A stretch of DNA of 64,000 bases, taken from NCBI RefSeq assembly GCF_000739735.1, contig NZ_BBJF01000004.1, positions 186,001 through 250,000 on the forward strand, written 5' to 3'. The stretch comes from Paraburkholderia ginsengisoli NBRC 100965. Lineage in GTDB: Bacteria > Pseudomonadota > Gammaproteobacteria > Burkholderiales > Burkholderiaceae. The notes beneath the pieces are model-generated. The model ran no database searches and had not been told where the DNA came from. It saw nothing but the letters and a program-made list of their open reading frames with translations. Below are positions 26,733 to 34,293 of the stretch, in pieces (position 1 is the stretch's first letter; each line of letters begins with the position of its first letter). The position numbers and the translations under genes were made by a program.

Positions 26733-28176
26733 GACTGTCTCCGAGGCGATAATTGATGCGGCGGCCTTTGGGCGCGTAGTCGATGTTCAGCGCCCGGTCG
26801 ATATGCACCGCGATCCTGGCACCAGGCGGTACGTAGATGGCGGCGAAGGCCTGGCCGTAGAGCTTGTTGACCCATTGCGACATCTGTTCCACGCCGCCCG
26901 CGAGGATGCGACCCATTGCCTCGTTACCCGAAATGCCCACGGTGCCCAGCGAGCCATTGCTGTTGCTCATATAGGAGACGCTGCCGTTGTCCGATTTGAT
27001 CAGCGACGCGGCGCCTGCGCCCGCAGCGGTGATGAGTGCCTGGGAGCCCAGGTACTGCGTCGCGTTGCTGCGCTGCTCGCCGCTCACGCAGGGCACCCCG
27101 TAGGGATCGCTGATCCAGCCCAAGCCACCCTGGATCGGGCCGTTGCCCGTTTTTGTCGTGTTGTCGGTGCTGCTGTTCTGCTCGCCGGCGTTCTCCGGTA
27201 CGGTGCGCACGGTGCCGTCCCTGAAAACGAACGTGACCGAGCGGATCTGGCCGCGCACGCATGAGAGCGTCCAGTCGCCCGAGGCGGTGCCGCTGACCAC
27301 GGCGCCGGCGACGTCCGGAAGATCGATGCCGTTCGCCGTGAGGTTGTCCGGCCCGATCAGTACCTTGAAGGGATACGGATCGTTGACCGTGCCATCGATG
27401 GGTACACGCCCAATGAGGGCGGTCATCGCGACCGAGCCGATCAGGGTCGCGTTCGCAGGAATGGTGTAGACCGGGGTGAGATCGGTCCCGGTGTCCTCGC
27501 CGGTGTCGTGATCGTGATGGCGGACGGTTTCGCCCGGCTGATCAAGAGAGGTCTGAGCGGGACCAAAACTCGTGGGGAAGACAGCGCTGCTTCCTGATGA
27601 CGATGTGCCGGATGCGGTGTGCTGCCTGTCCGATGGTTTGGTGTCCTGTGGATCGATCCACGTCAGGCTGTCACCCGCGAAGTTTTTACCATCGCCATCC
27701 TGCAGTCCGAGGCCTACCGGCAGATCGGATGACGTTGTCCTGTTGCCTAGGCCATCGAGCCGGTGTTGCATATCCTGCAGCAGACTCTGGGTCTGCTGTT
27801 TGTCGCTGGCGGCCTGTTCACTGTCCTGTTTCAGGCGATCGTGTTCGCCGTTCAGCGCGCTCTGCACGCGCTGGTCGATGTCGCTTTCGCGCTGATGCAG
27901 CCGCTCGTTCTCGGCTTTCTGATCCTTGTTGTCGGTCAGTGCGGTTTGCAGCTCGCCGCGCAACTGCTTGACCTGGCCGACCAGTGTCGCGACAGTATCG
28001 CGCGGTGTATCGCCTTCGATACCCAGCGCTTTCATCTCGTCCGGCGTGAGCTGATTACTGTTGGTGGTTTTGGCTGCCGTACTCGCTGCGTGCCCCGAAA
28101 ACAGCTTGATGCCCACAAAAATCACCAGCAGCGCCACGGGCAGCATCAGCCACTTCAGCAGGCCATTACTTTTCAT
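26713..28176 (-). CDS. Integrating conjugative element protein, PFL_4705 family (TIGR03752, TraB/VirB10-like)
   Basis: 487 residues from the ATG at 28176 (GGAGG 5 nt upstream; the longer open frame overlaps the upstream gene). One N-terminal membrane helix (WLMLPVALLVIFVGIKLF), a long Gln/Glu coiled coil (about 60-150), then a beta-rich VirB10-like domain with 'GSVAMTALIGRVPIDGTVNDPYPFKVLIG' and a final 'IYVPPGARIAVHIDRAL'. It spans from inner membrane to outer-membrane core. It overlaps PFL_4704 by 11 nt. Confidence 0.92.
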   Translation of the reverse strand: MKSNGLLKWLMLPVALLVIFVGIKLFSGHAASTAAKTTNSNQLTPDEMKALGIEGDTPRDTVATLVGQVKQLRGELQTALTDNKDQKAENERLHQRESDIDQRVQSALNGEHDRLKQDSEQAASDKQQTQSLLQDMQHRLDGLGNRTTSSDLPVGLGLQDGDGKNFAGDSLTWIDPQDTKPSDRQHTASGTSSSGSSAVFPTSFGPAQTSLDQPGETVRHHDHDTGEDTGTDLTPVYTIPANATLIGSVAMTALIGRVPIDGTVNDPYPFKVLIGPDNLTANGIDLPDVAGAVVSGTASGDWTLSCVRGQIRSVTFVFRDGTVRTVPENAGEQNSSTDNTTKTGNGPIQGGLGWISDPYGVPCVSGEQRSNATQYLGSQALITAAGAGAASLIKSDNGSVSYMSNSNGSLGTVGISGNEAMGRILAGGVEQMSQWVNKLYGQAFAAIYVPPGARIAVHIDRALNIDYAPKGRRINYRLGDSHASELD

Positions 28177-29074
28177 GACCGCCTCCGTGCACGGGCCCGG
28201 CAGCACCTGCAGCAGCCGGCATGTTGATCGTGGCGTCGATGGCACTGATCGATGGCAACAGCGCATCGGCTGCGCCATGATCGCGGGTGACGAGATACAG
28301 CACGCTGGTATCGGTGGACTGGCCGGCCGGTCCCAGCGTGGGATGCTGGAAGGTGGCGGCCACGAAATCGCCTTGCAGTGCGCGTGGATCGAGCGTCAAC
28401 CAGTTCGATGTTGTGTTGGTGAGGCGAATTGCCGTGACCCAGTCGTCGTCCAGCCGCCATGCGGCTAACGCGGTTGACCGGACAGGTAGCGTGGGCAGCA
28501 GGGTGTCCAGTGGCAGACCACGCCGCAGGTTGACGCGCGTGATGCCGTGGACCGGTTCGACCGTGCGCAGGGGAGCGTAAAGACTTTGCGCCGCGTAGCG
28601 GGTCAATACGACTGGAATCGGTGTTTCTGGTGCGACCTGCGTGGAGGCAGACGTCGGCCGATCTGCGTCGGTGCGACCATCCTCGCCGTACTGTTTCGCC
28701 ACCGCCGCATCCTCGACAATGCGCACGGGCTCCAGCGGTTCCTGATCGGGTTTGGCGGATTCTGCCGCGATGTCGAGCAGGATCAGTGCGCCGGTATCGG
28801 CGTCCTGCAGTTGCAGCCGCGTGGGTTCGATCGGAGCACTGGGGCGCAGATAGACGGCACCGCCCGCGCTTTGTACCCGCAAATGATCGGCAAGCGAGGG
28901 AGGAACGCCCACACGCACGTTGTGATCCACGAAGATCACGCGCTCCTGGCCGACCACCAGCGGTACGGCAAGCGGCATGCGTTGCCAATGCAGGATTTCG
29001 ACGGCGTGACTGCTGGACGCGAGGCCGAGCCCAAGGACGGCGCCTGTCAGAACAGACAGGGCAGGGTGTTTCAT
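28166..29074 (-). CDS. Integrating conjugative element protein, PFL_4704 family (TIGR03749, TraK/VirB9-like)
   Basis: 302 residues with a signal peptide (VLTGAVLGLGLASSSHAVE). 'LHWQRMPLAVPLVVGQERVIFVDHNVRVGVP' begins the TraK-like secretin-related domain. The C-terminal half has 'AWRLDDDWVTAIRLTNTTSNWLTLDPRALQG'. It is the periplasmic/outer-membrane core partner of the VirB10-like protein encoded next; the genes overlap at both ends. Confidence 0.92.
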   Translation of the reverse strand: MKHPALSVLTGAVLGLGLASSSHAVEILHWQRMPLAVPLVVGQERVIFVDHNVRVGVPPSLADHLRVQSAGGAVYLRPSAPIEPTRLQLQDADTGALILLDIAAESAKPDQEPLEPVRIVEDAAVAKQYGEDGRTDADRPTSASTQVAPETPIPVVLTRYAAQSLYAPLRTVEPVHGITRVNLRRGLPLDTLLPTLPVRSTALAAWRLDDDWVTAIRLTNTTSNWLTLDPRALQGDFVAATFQHPTLGPAGQSTDTSVLYLVTRDHGAADALLPSISAIDATINMPAAAGAAGPVHGGGHEK

Positions 29075-29763
29075 GGCAAACCTCCCGGGGTGCTGGCCGC
29101 TGTACTGGCAGCGGGCGCGGAGGCCGCTGCCGGTGGCGGCGTGGCAATGCGCTGCGGCGGTCCGGCGTAGCAGTCGAGCGCGAGACCAAACGGATTTTTT
29201 TCCGGGTCGACGTCATCGCGTACGACCTTGAGGGTGTAGCGCACCAGTGCGCGTTTGACGTGCTCGGCGCTGTAGTACTCGTCGGCGGTCACATCGAGCG
29301 TGACGACCCAGTCATGGTCGGACAGCTCCTTGACGCGTAATGTGGGATCATCGCCGTAGCCGCGCCCGGGGATCTCATAAATACCGCGCACGCGCTGACG
29401 CAGCTCGCCGCTATCACGTCGGAACGCGAAATCCTGTTGCAGCGTGTTCTGGCAGGCCGGTGTCAGATACGGCGACAGCGAGCGGATGTTGCGGGCGTAG
29501 TCTTCTTCACCGTTGGTCGGCCAGCGGTTCAATTGCTGGAAGATGTAGAACGCGAACGTGTAGACCGATTCGGGCGGGACTTCCCACCACTTGCGCACGC
29601 TGCCCGAGCGCAGATCGGGCGGGACATGAATGGTGAGATTCTTGGGGGCGCTCCACCAGCCGACGCCCAACGCCAGCGCCAGCACGAAGAGTGCGGTGGC
29701 GCCCAGGCGCAGCGTGCGGACATGGGCCTGCAGGTGCGCGACTTCGTTCCTGAAGCGGCTCAT
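29071..29763 (-). CDS. Integrating conjugative element protein, PFL_4703 family (TIGR03746, TraE/VirB8-like)
   Basis: 230 residues from the ATG at 29763, which overlaps the upstream stop (ATGA); the open frame upstream lies inside the TIGR03750 gene. One N-terminal membrane helix (LGATALFVLALALGVGWW) and a periplasmic domain with 'PESVYTFAFYIFQQLNRWPTNGEEDYARNI', as in VirB8-like assembly factors. A proline/alanine tail follows 'YAGPPQRIATPP'. Confidence 0.92.
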   Translation of the reverse strand: MSRFRNEVAHLQAHVRTLRLGATALFVLALALGVGWWSAPKNLTIHVPPDLRSGSVRKWWEVPPESVYTFAFYIFQQLNRWPTNGEEDYARNIRSLSPYLTPACQNTLQQDFAFRRDSGELRQRVRGIYEIPGRGYGDDPTLRVKELSDHDWVVTLDVTADEYYSAEHVKRALVRYTLKVVRDDVDPEKNPFGLALDCYAGPPQRIATPPPAAASAPAASTAASTPGGLP

Positions 29764-30182
29764 GACCGACCCCGACGGGTGGTCATGAGAATTGTCCTGC
29801 GGGTGGTCCAGTAGCCGGCGCGGGTGATCAGATCGCGGCCACCCAGGACAGCAGACAGCCGGGGCGCGCTGCACCGCAGCCACCATTGCACGTGCCGATA
29901 GAGCCACGTATCGGGACGCCCCCGCTTGCGCCGCCGCAGTACGCCGCCGCCAATGAACACACCGGCAGCGACACCGACCACGATGAGCGTGGGCGCCACC
30001 GCGAGGCTGCGGGTCAACCAGGCCAACGGGATGCCGAGCAGCAGGCTGGCGCAGGCCGATAACCCCACGGTGACCCAGAGCTCGTCGGCCGTCAGTCCGC
30101 GTACGATAACCGGCTGACGGTTCAGGCGATGGGGCAGGAAGGTCACCGTGCCGTTGTCGAGCGGATCGGTCGCGCCTGACAT
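29760..30182 (-). CDS. Conjugative transfer protein, TIGR03750 family (TraL/VirB3-like)
   Basis: 140 residues from the ATG at 30182 (GAGG 8 nt upstream; a GTG 9 nt earlier overlaps that site). 'LNRQPVIVRGLTADELW' opens the family, followed by two close membrane helices and a basic C-terminus. VirB3-like proteins work with the VirB4 ATPase in pilin handling. Confidence 0.9.
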   Translation of the reverse strand: MSGATDPLDNGTVTFLPHRLNRQPVIVRGLTADELWVTVGLSACASLLLGIPLAWLTRSLAVAPTLIVVGVAAGVFIGGGVLRRRKRGRPDTWLYRHVQWWLRCSAPRLSAVLGGRDLITRAGYWTTRRTILMTTRRGRS

Positions 30183-30192
30183 GTGTGCCACC

Positions 30193-30549
30193 TCACAGGA
30201 TGCCGGTGGCCGTCGTGAGCAGCCAGACCCCGATGACCAGTAGCACCGCGCCGACGGCGACCGTCAGACCAAATTGGCCCCAGGTCTTGCGGCCCGTATG
30301 AATTTCGGAATACGCCGTGTAGGCGTGGTAACAGACCCCGATGAACATCGCAGCGACTACCAGCAACGCGACCAGCATGACCATGTCGTAGCCATAGTTC
30401 TGGATCGTTTGCAGGATGCCGGTGCCCGTCCCCCGCGTGGGAGCCTCGATGGTGGGCAATGCGGCGTGGGCTGTCAGTGGCAGCCCGACGATGACTCCCG
30501 GGAAAAATAGCTGCAAGGTCAGCCGACCAAAGCGCGGAGGGTGATTCAT
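30193..30549 (-). CDS. Conjugative transfer region protein, TIGR03745 family (pilin-like)
   Basis: 118 residues: a long leader ending near AHA-A, then a mature part with two hydrophobic helices (YDMVMLVALLVVAAMFIGVCYHAYTAY and QFGLTVAVGAVLLVIGVWLLTTA) joined by a short basic loop. This is the VirB2/TraA pilin arrangement. It lies 10 nt upstream of TIGR03750. Confidence 0.9.
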   Translation of the reverse strand: MNHPPRFGRLTLQLFFPGVIVGLPLTAHAALPTIEAPTRGTGTGILQTIQNYGYDMVMLVALLVVAAMFIGVCYHAYTAYSEIHTGRKTWGQFGLTVAVGAVLLVIGVWLLTTATGIL

Positions 30550-30565
30550 GGTGATGGTGTCCTGG

Positions 30566-30799
30566 TTACGACAACAGAAGGAACGTCAGCACGACGTACA
30601 TCGCAGCGAAGCGCGCTGCGACGGTCACGAACTGGCGCTGGCTGATTCGGTGTTCGGCCCAGCCGACGTACGCGGTACGCATGGCCCATACGCCCCAGAG
30701 AAGGAGCACGACGAACACGCTGCCCAGGAGCAGGGTGGCGCAGTCGGTTGGCGCGAAGCCGCCGTTGGCCTGAAAGGCGGTCATCTGGTTCGCGTTCAT
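30566..30799 (-). CDS. Integrating conjugative element protein, PFL_4701 family (TIGR03758)
   Basis: 77 residues with two hydrophobic helices (DCATLLLGSVFVVLLLWGVW and FAAMYVVLTFLLLS) and the polar link 'RTAYVGWAEHRISQRQF'. A small membrane protein that precedes the pilin-like gene in all elements of this class. It overlaps the RAQPRD gene stop by 4 nt. Confidence 0.9.
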   Translation of the reverse strand: MNANQMTAFQANGGFAPTDCATLLLGSVFVVLLLWGVWAMRTAYVGWAEHRISQRQFVTVAARFAAMYVVLTFLLLS

Positions 30800-31158
30800 T
30801 GCGTATTCCCGTCGCCCGATCGCTCGTCGCGGTAGGTGCAGACGAGGTCGACTGGGTCGCGAGGCTGGGCTCGCGCCGGGGTGAGGTAGTCATGGATTCC
30901 CGTGCGAACGCGTCTCATGTCGTTACGCAAGCGGGCGTAGTCGAAGTGATAGCGGGCGTTGCTTTCCGAGGCCACCGCGGCGGCCTGGTCGGCCAGGCGA
31001 TCCGCGAGATCGAGCTGGCGAACGAGCAGGGCCAGTTGCGCGTGTTCGGACGCGCCATCGGCGGCGGCCACCAGGTGAGGGCACGCAAATGGTGTCAGGA
31101 GCAGCAGGCCTTGCAGTGCAAGGTGAGCGATCGATGATCTGCGCATCAGGCTCATCAC
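30796..31158 (-). CDS. ICE RAQPRD family protein (TIGR01690)
   Basis: 120 residues with a signal peptide and the family-defining RAQPRD motif ('TPARAQPRDPVDLVCTY'), preceded by 'RYHFDYARLRNDMRRVRTGIHDYL'. Periplasmic, function unknown. It heads the RAQPRD to VirB4 operon; the region upstream (31159-31850) therefore has to contain that operon's promoter. Confidence 0.93.
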   Translation of the reverse strand: MMSLMRRSSIAHLALQGLLLLTPFACPHLVAAADGASEHAQLALLVRQLDLADRLADQAAAVASESNARYHFDYARLRNDMRRVRTGIHDYLTPARAQPRDPVDLVCTYRDERSGDGNTQ

Positions 31159-31850
31159 ATCGTTCCAGGGTGGTTGGAGTGATGTGATCGTGAGACGAGA
31201 TATTCGGCGGCGCTGCGAACAATAGGAAACGGCGTGCTACCGTGTTCTCGATAACTCGGCGGCTATCCGGGTCGGCTGCGCGACCCCTCTTCAACTAAGG
31301 GAGCTATTCACAGCGAAGTCCAGGATAGCCGTACGGCCTGCAATGCTCCCGCGCAGATGGTCGAGCCGTCAGAGGCGCAACGGCAGGTGTCGGCGTCGTG
31401 CAGTCGCGCGTACTGTCACTCACGGACAACAAGTCGGCCTTTGCGGACTTTGGGCCGGGCTGGGTTCTGCGTCCGCAAATGCGGCGGATTCCTGAGGGCG
31501 TCGGCGCCGTGCGGCAGACGGCAGCTTTCAGTTTCGGGGAATTTACACGTTCCACCACTCTCCGCCACATGATGCCGATGACGGTCTCAATGGGTTCAAA
31601 GTAAAGATCACAGCGCAAGCTAAGACCATTTTGATGTTTTGACCGTCGGCAGTGACTCACCGCCTGAGCGGTAGCTCCTTATCCAAAGCGTAGAATTAGG
31701 TCAATTTGGCGTCCTTGTCGCCGCCTAGCCTGCCATGCCTTCGATAAATTCTCCAAGACTGTCGACGATTTTGCTAGGATCGAAGAAAAGAAAGCGAGGA
31801 GATTTTTCACTCCCTCGTTCAATAAGAAAATAAACTGAGAGTGGAATATC
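31159..31850. other. Non-coding 690 bp between the RAQPRD operon and the defence-like island
   Basis: No frame here has convincing coding features. It should hold the minus-strand promoter of the RAQPRD operon and the plus-strand promoter of the ABC ATPase gene. GC drops towards 31700-31850 (TTTTTCACTCC, AATAAGAAAATAAACTG), which marks the left side of the inserted lower-GC island. Confidence 0.5.
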
Positions 31851-34097
31851 ATGATCAACAGTTTGTCGCGAATCAAAAAATTTGGTGTTTTCGACGACTA
31901 CGCGAAACCAGCGGGCCTAAACGAATTTGGCGCGGTCAACATCATCTACGGATGGAATTATTCTGGCAAGACGACGTTGTCGAGGCTCTTCCAGTGCCTA
32001 GAAACAAAGGCGGCTCACCAGGACTATCCCGGAGCGCAATTCGCGTTGGTTGACGAGGACGGCTCATCGGTCAATCAATCCAACGTCGGCGCTTACGGCG
32101 GCGTTGCCCGAGTGTTCAACTCGGATTTTGTTGAGAAAAATTTGAGTTGGAACGGAGCGACGTTTCACCCCATTTTGTTGTTGGGCGAAGACACTATTGA
32201 GGCGCAAAACAAAATCGCGGCGAATGCGAAACTCATTGAACGGTGCCGGATGGCATATGCGAAACACCGAAGGTTGATCGATGAAACCGAACAGCGGATG
32301 AGCCAAGATCGGACCGCTGGAGCCAAACAGATCAAGATTCGCCTTTCGCTGGTCGAAGCGTTTACCGCTTCGCACCTCAACGGCTTGCTAGCTAGCTTTG
32401 ATGCAGGCAAAGCGGCCGCAGCGCGACTCAGCGAAGAGGACTTGGCAGCGTGTCTGAAACAAGCCCTCGCTTCGGACAAAGACAAGCTTGAACCGATGCC
32501 TTTCGTGCGCCTTCAGCCGACGCTTTCTGGGTCGATCGCGAAATGCACGCCGCTGCTTCAAAGAGTACCGCAATTGTCGAGCACAATCGAATACCTTAGG
32601 GAGAACCCCGCCGTCGCCAATTGGGTCGAGCACGGGCTGACACTGCACAGCGAGGCGACAGCTTGCGAATTTTGCAGCGGGGAACTGACCAGCGAGCGCA
32701 TGGGCGCGCTTCGCGCTCACTTCTCCAAAGATCTTCTCAATTTCAAGAACGAACTGAGCGTCGCCAAGAAGTCCGTCGACTTGCTGCAGTTGGAGCTAAC
32801 GCCTATACAGAAATCGAGTTTCTATCCAGACTTTCGCGAGCAAGCAAGCGAAGCGCATCGAGAACTGCTGGGTGCGGTCGGCGCCTTCAACGATCAGGTA
32901 CTCAAACTCTCCGCATCAATGGCTCGCAAGCTGGCGTCGAGTTTCGAGGGAATGGAGCTTCCAGAATTATCGGACGAACCTGAGAGAAACGTGGCTCGAC
33001 GAGTGGCAGCGTTCAATGAAATCGTGGCGGCGAACAACGCGATCGGCGAGAGCTTCGGTAAGCTGAAAGCCGGCGCAGTAAAAAAAGCGAAACTGCATTT
33101 TGCCGCCGAGTTTTTCGCCGCAGAACGCGACTTGGGCGTCGCGAAGCGTCTCGCTCTGCATGTCGCGCATCGCGAAAGGATGGAGAAGATCGGAAAAGCG
33201 TTAAAAGCCGAAAGTCTGGAGCTGGAAGCTCAAATCAGCTTCGCGCAAAAAGGCCGAGAGATGATAAATGCCCGAATCTCGAATCTACTTGGGAGCGACG
33301 AGCTCCACATCAAGGTGGTCAAGGAAGGGGAGTCGGACCGGTTCCGGCTCGCTCGCCGAGAGGCGATCGCGAAAAACCTTAGCGAAGGCGAAAAGACAGC
33401 CATCGCCTTCGCGTTTTTCTTGACGAAGCTGGACGAGCTAGAAGATATCTCAAAATCGTTGGTCTACATAGACGATCCTATTTCCAGCTTGGACAGCAAT
33501 CACATTTTCCAAGTCAATTCGATCATTCGAGAAACCTTCTTCAAGCAAGACGAGCCAAAAGGAGAATGGAAAGTCGCCTGCGCGCAGCTTTTCATTTCCA
33601 CGCACAATTTTGAATTTTTCTCGCTTCTTCGCGAATTGCCAGCGAAGAGCAAAAGACGCTACTTCCAAACGAGGAAACTGTCACCGACTGTTTCTTCGTT
33701 CACGAATCTTCCAGCCTCGATCCTCAAATATTCTTCGGAATATCACTATCTTTTTAGCGTGGTTCACAACTTCCACAATAGCGCGGACAAAGGTGAGTTG
33801 GAAACACTGCTCGCTGTGCCGAACGCAGTGCGGCGATTTGTGGAGCTTTATAGCTACGCCCGCATCCCGCATTTCGTCGACGGAACCGTCGATCAGCGCG
33901 TCGACACCTTGTTTGGAAAGGAGAAGTCGAAACGAATTCTCAAAGTTTTGCATTATTTCAGCCATCTCAACGACATCGAGCGCTTGTCGAAGAACACAGA
34001 CTTGATTTGCGACATCGAGCATGTCGTCGCTGATCTTTTCGAGTTGCTCGAAAAGGATCCGTTGCACTACGATGCCTTGAAGGCCTCCCTAACGTGA
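31851..34097 (+). CDS. Zinc-hook ABC-type ATPase, AAA_13 family (RloC/PrrC-like)
   Basis: 748 residues. Walker A GWNYSGKTT (34-42), ABC signature LSEGEK (510-515), Walker B/D-loop LVYIDDPISSLD (537-548) and H-loop ISTHNFEFF (from 582). A coiled-coil centre carries C272-E-F-C275, a CxxC zinc-hook motif as in Rad50 and RloC. The C-terminus has R661-R-F-V-E665 and later H701 and H705, recalling the Arg-x3-Glu...His triad of PrrC/RloC anticodon nucleases; that match is inference. PrrC and RloC cut tRNA in response to phage or DNA damage. It lies as cargo between conjugation operons and is convergent with the nuclease-NTPase gene. Lower GC than neighbours. Confidence 0.8.
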   Translation: MINSLSRIKKFGVFDDYAKPAGLNEFGAVNIIYGWNYSGKTTLSRLFQCLETKAAHQDYPGAQFALVDEDGSSVNQSNVGAYGGVARVFNSDFVEKNLSWNGATFHPILLLGEDTIEAQNKIAANAKLIERCRMAYAKHRRLIDETEQRMSQDRTAGAKQIKIRLSLVEAFTASHLNGLLASFDAGKAAAARLSEEDLAACLKQALASDKDKLEPMPFVRLQPTLSGSIAKCTPLLQRVPQLSSTIEYLRENPAVANWVEHGLTLHSEATACEFCSGELTSERMGALRAHFSKDLLNFKNELSVAKKSVDLLQLELTPIQKSSFYPDFREQASEAHRELLGAVGAFNDQVLKLSASMARKLASSFEGMELPELSDEPERNVARRVAAFNEIVAANNAIGESFGKLKAGAVKKAKLHFAAEFFAAERDLGVAKRLALHVAHRERMEKIGKALKAESLELEAQISFAQKGREMINARISNLLGSDELHIKVVKEGESDRFRLARREAIAKNLSEGEKTAIAFAFFLTKLDELEDISKSLVYIDDPISSLDSNHIFQVNSIIRETFFKQDEPKGEWKVACAQLFISTHNFEFFSLLRELPAKSKRRYFQTRKLSPTVSSFTNLPASILKYSSEYHYLFSVVHNFHNSADKGELETLLAVPNAVRRFVELYSYARIPHFVDGTVDQRVDTLFGKEKSKRILKVLHYFSHLNDIERLSKNTDLICDIEHVVADLFELLEKDPLHYDALKASLT

Positions 34098-34293
34098 TCG
34101 ATGGTTGTCACGCGCGTGATCTAAGAGCGGCTCTCGCGCTGTCGCGAAGCACGCCGCTCACGCGCGCAGGGGCTAGAAAAGGTCGCATTGAACGACCGGT
34201 TGAATCCGCCAGTGCGACCGGACACCCGAATGTCTCGGTAACGGTGGCGTCGGGCGTCGCCTTGCGGCCGACTGTAAGCGCTACAAAAACAGC

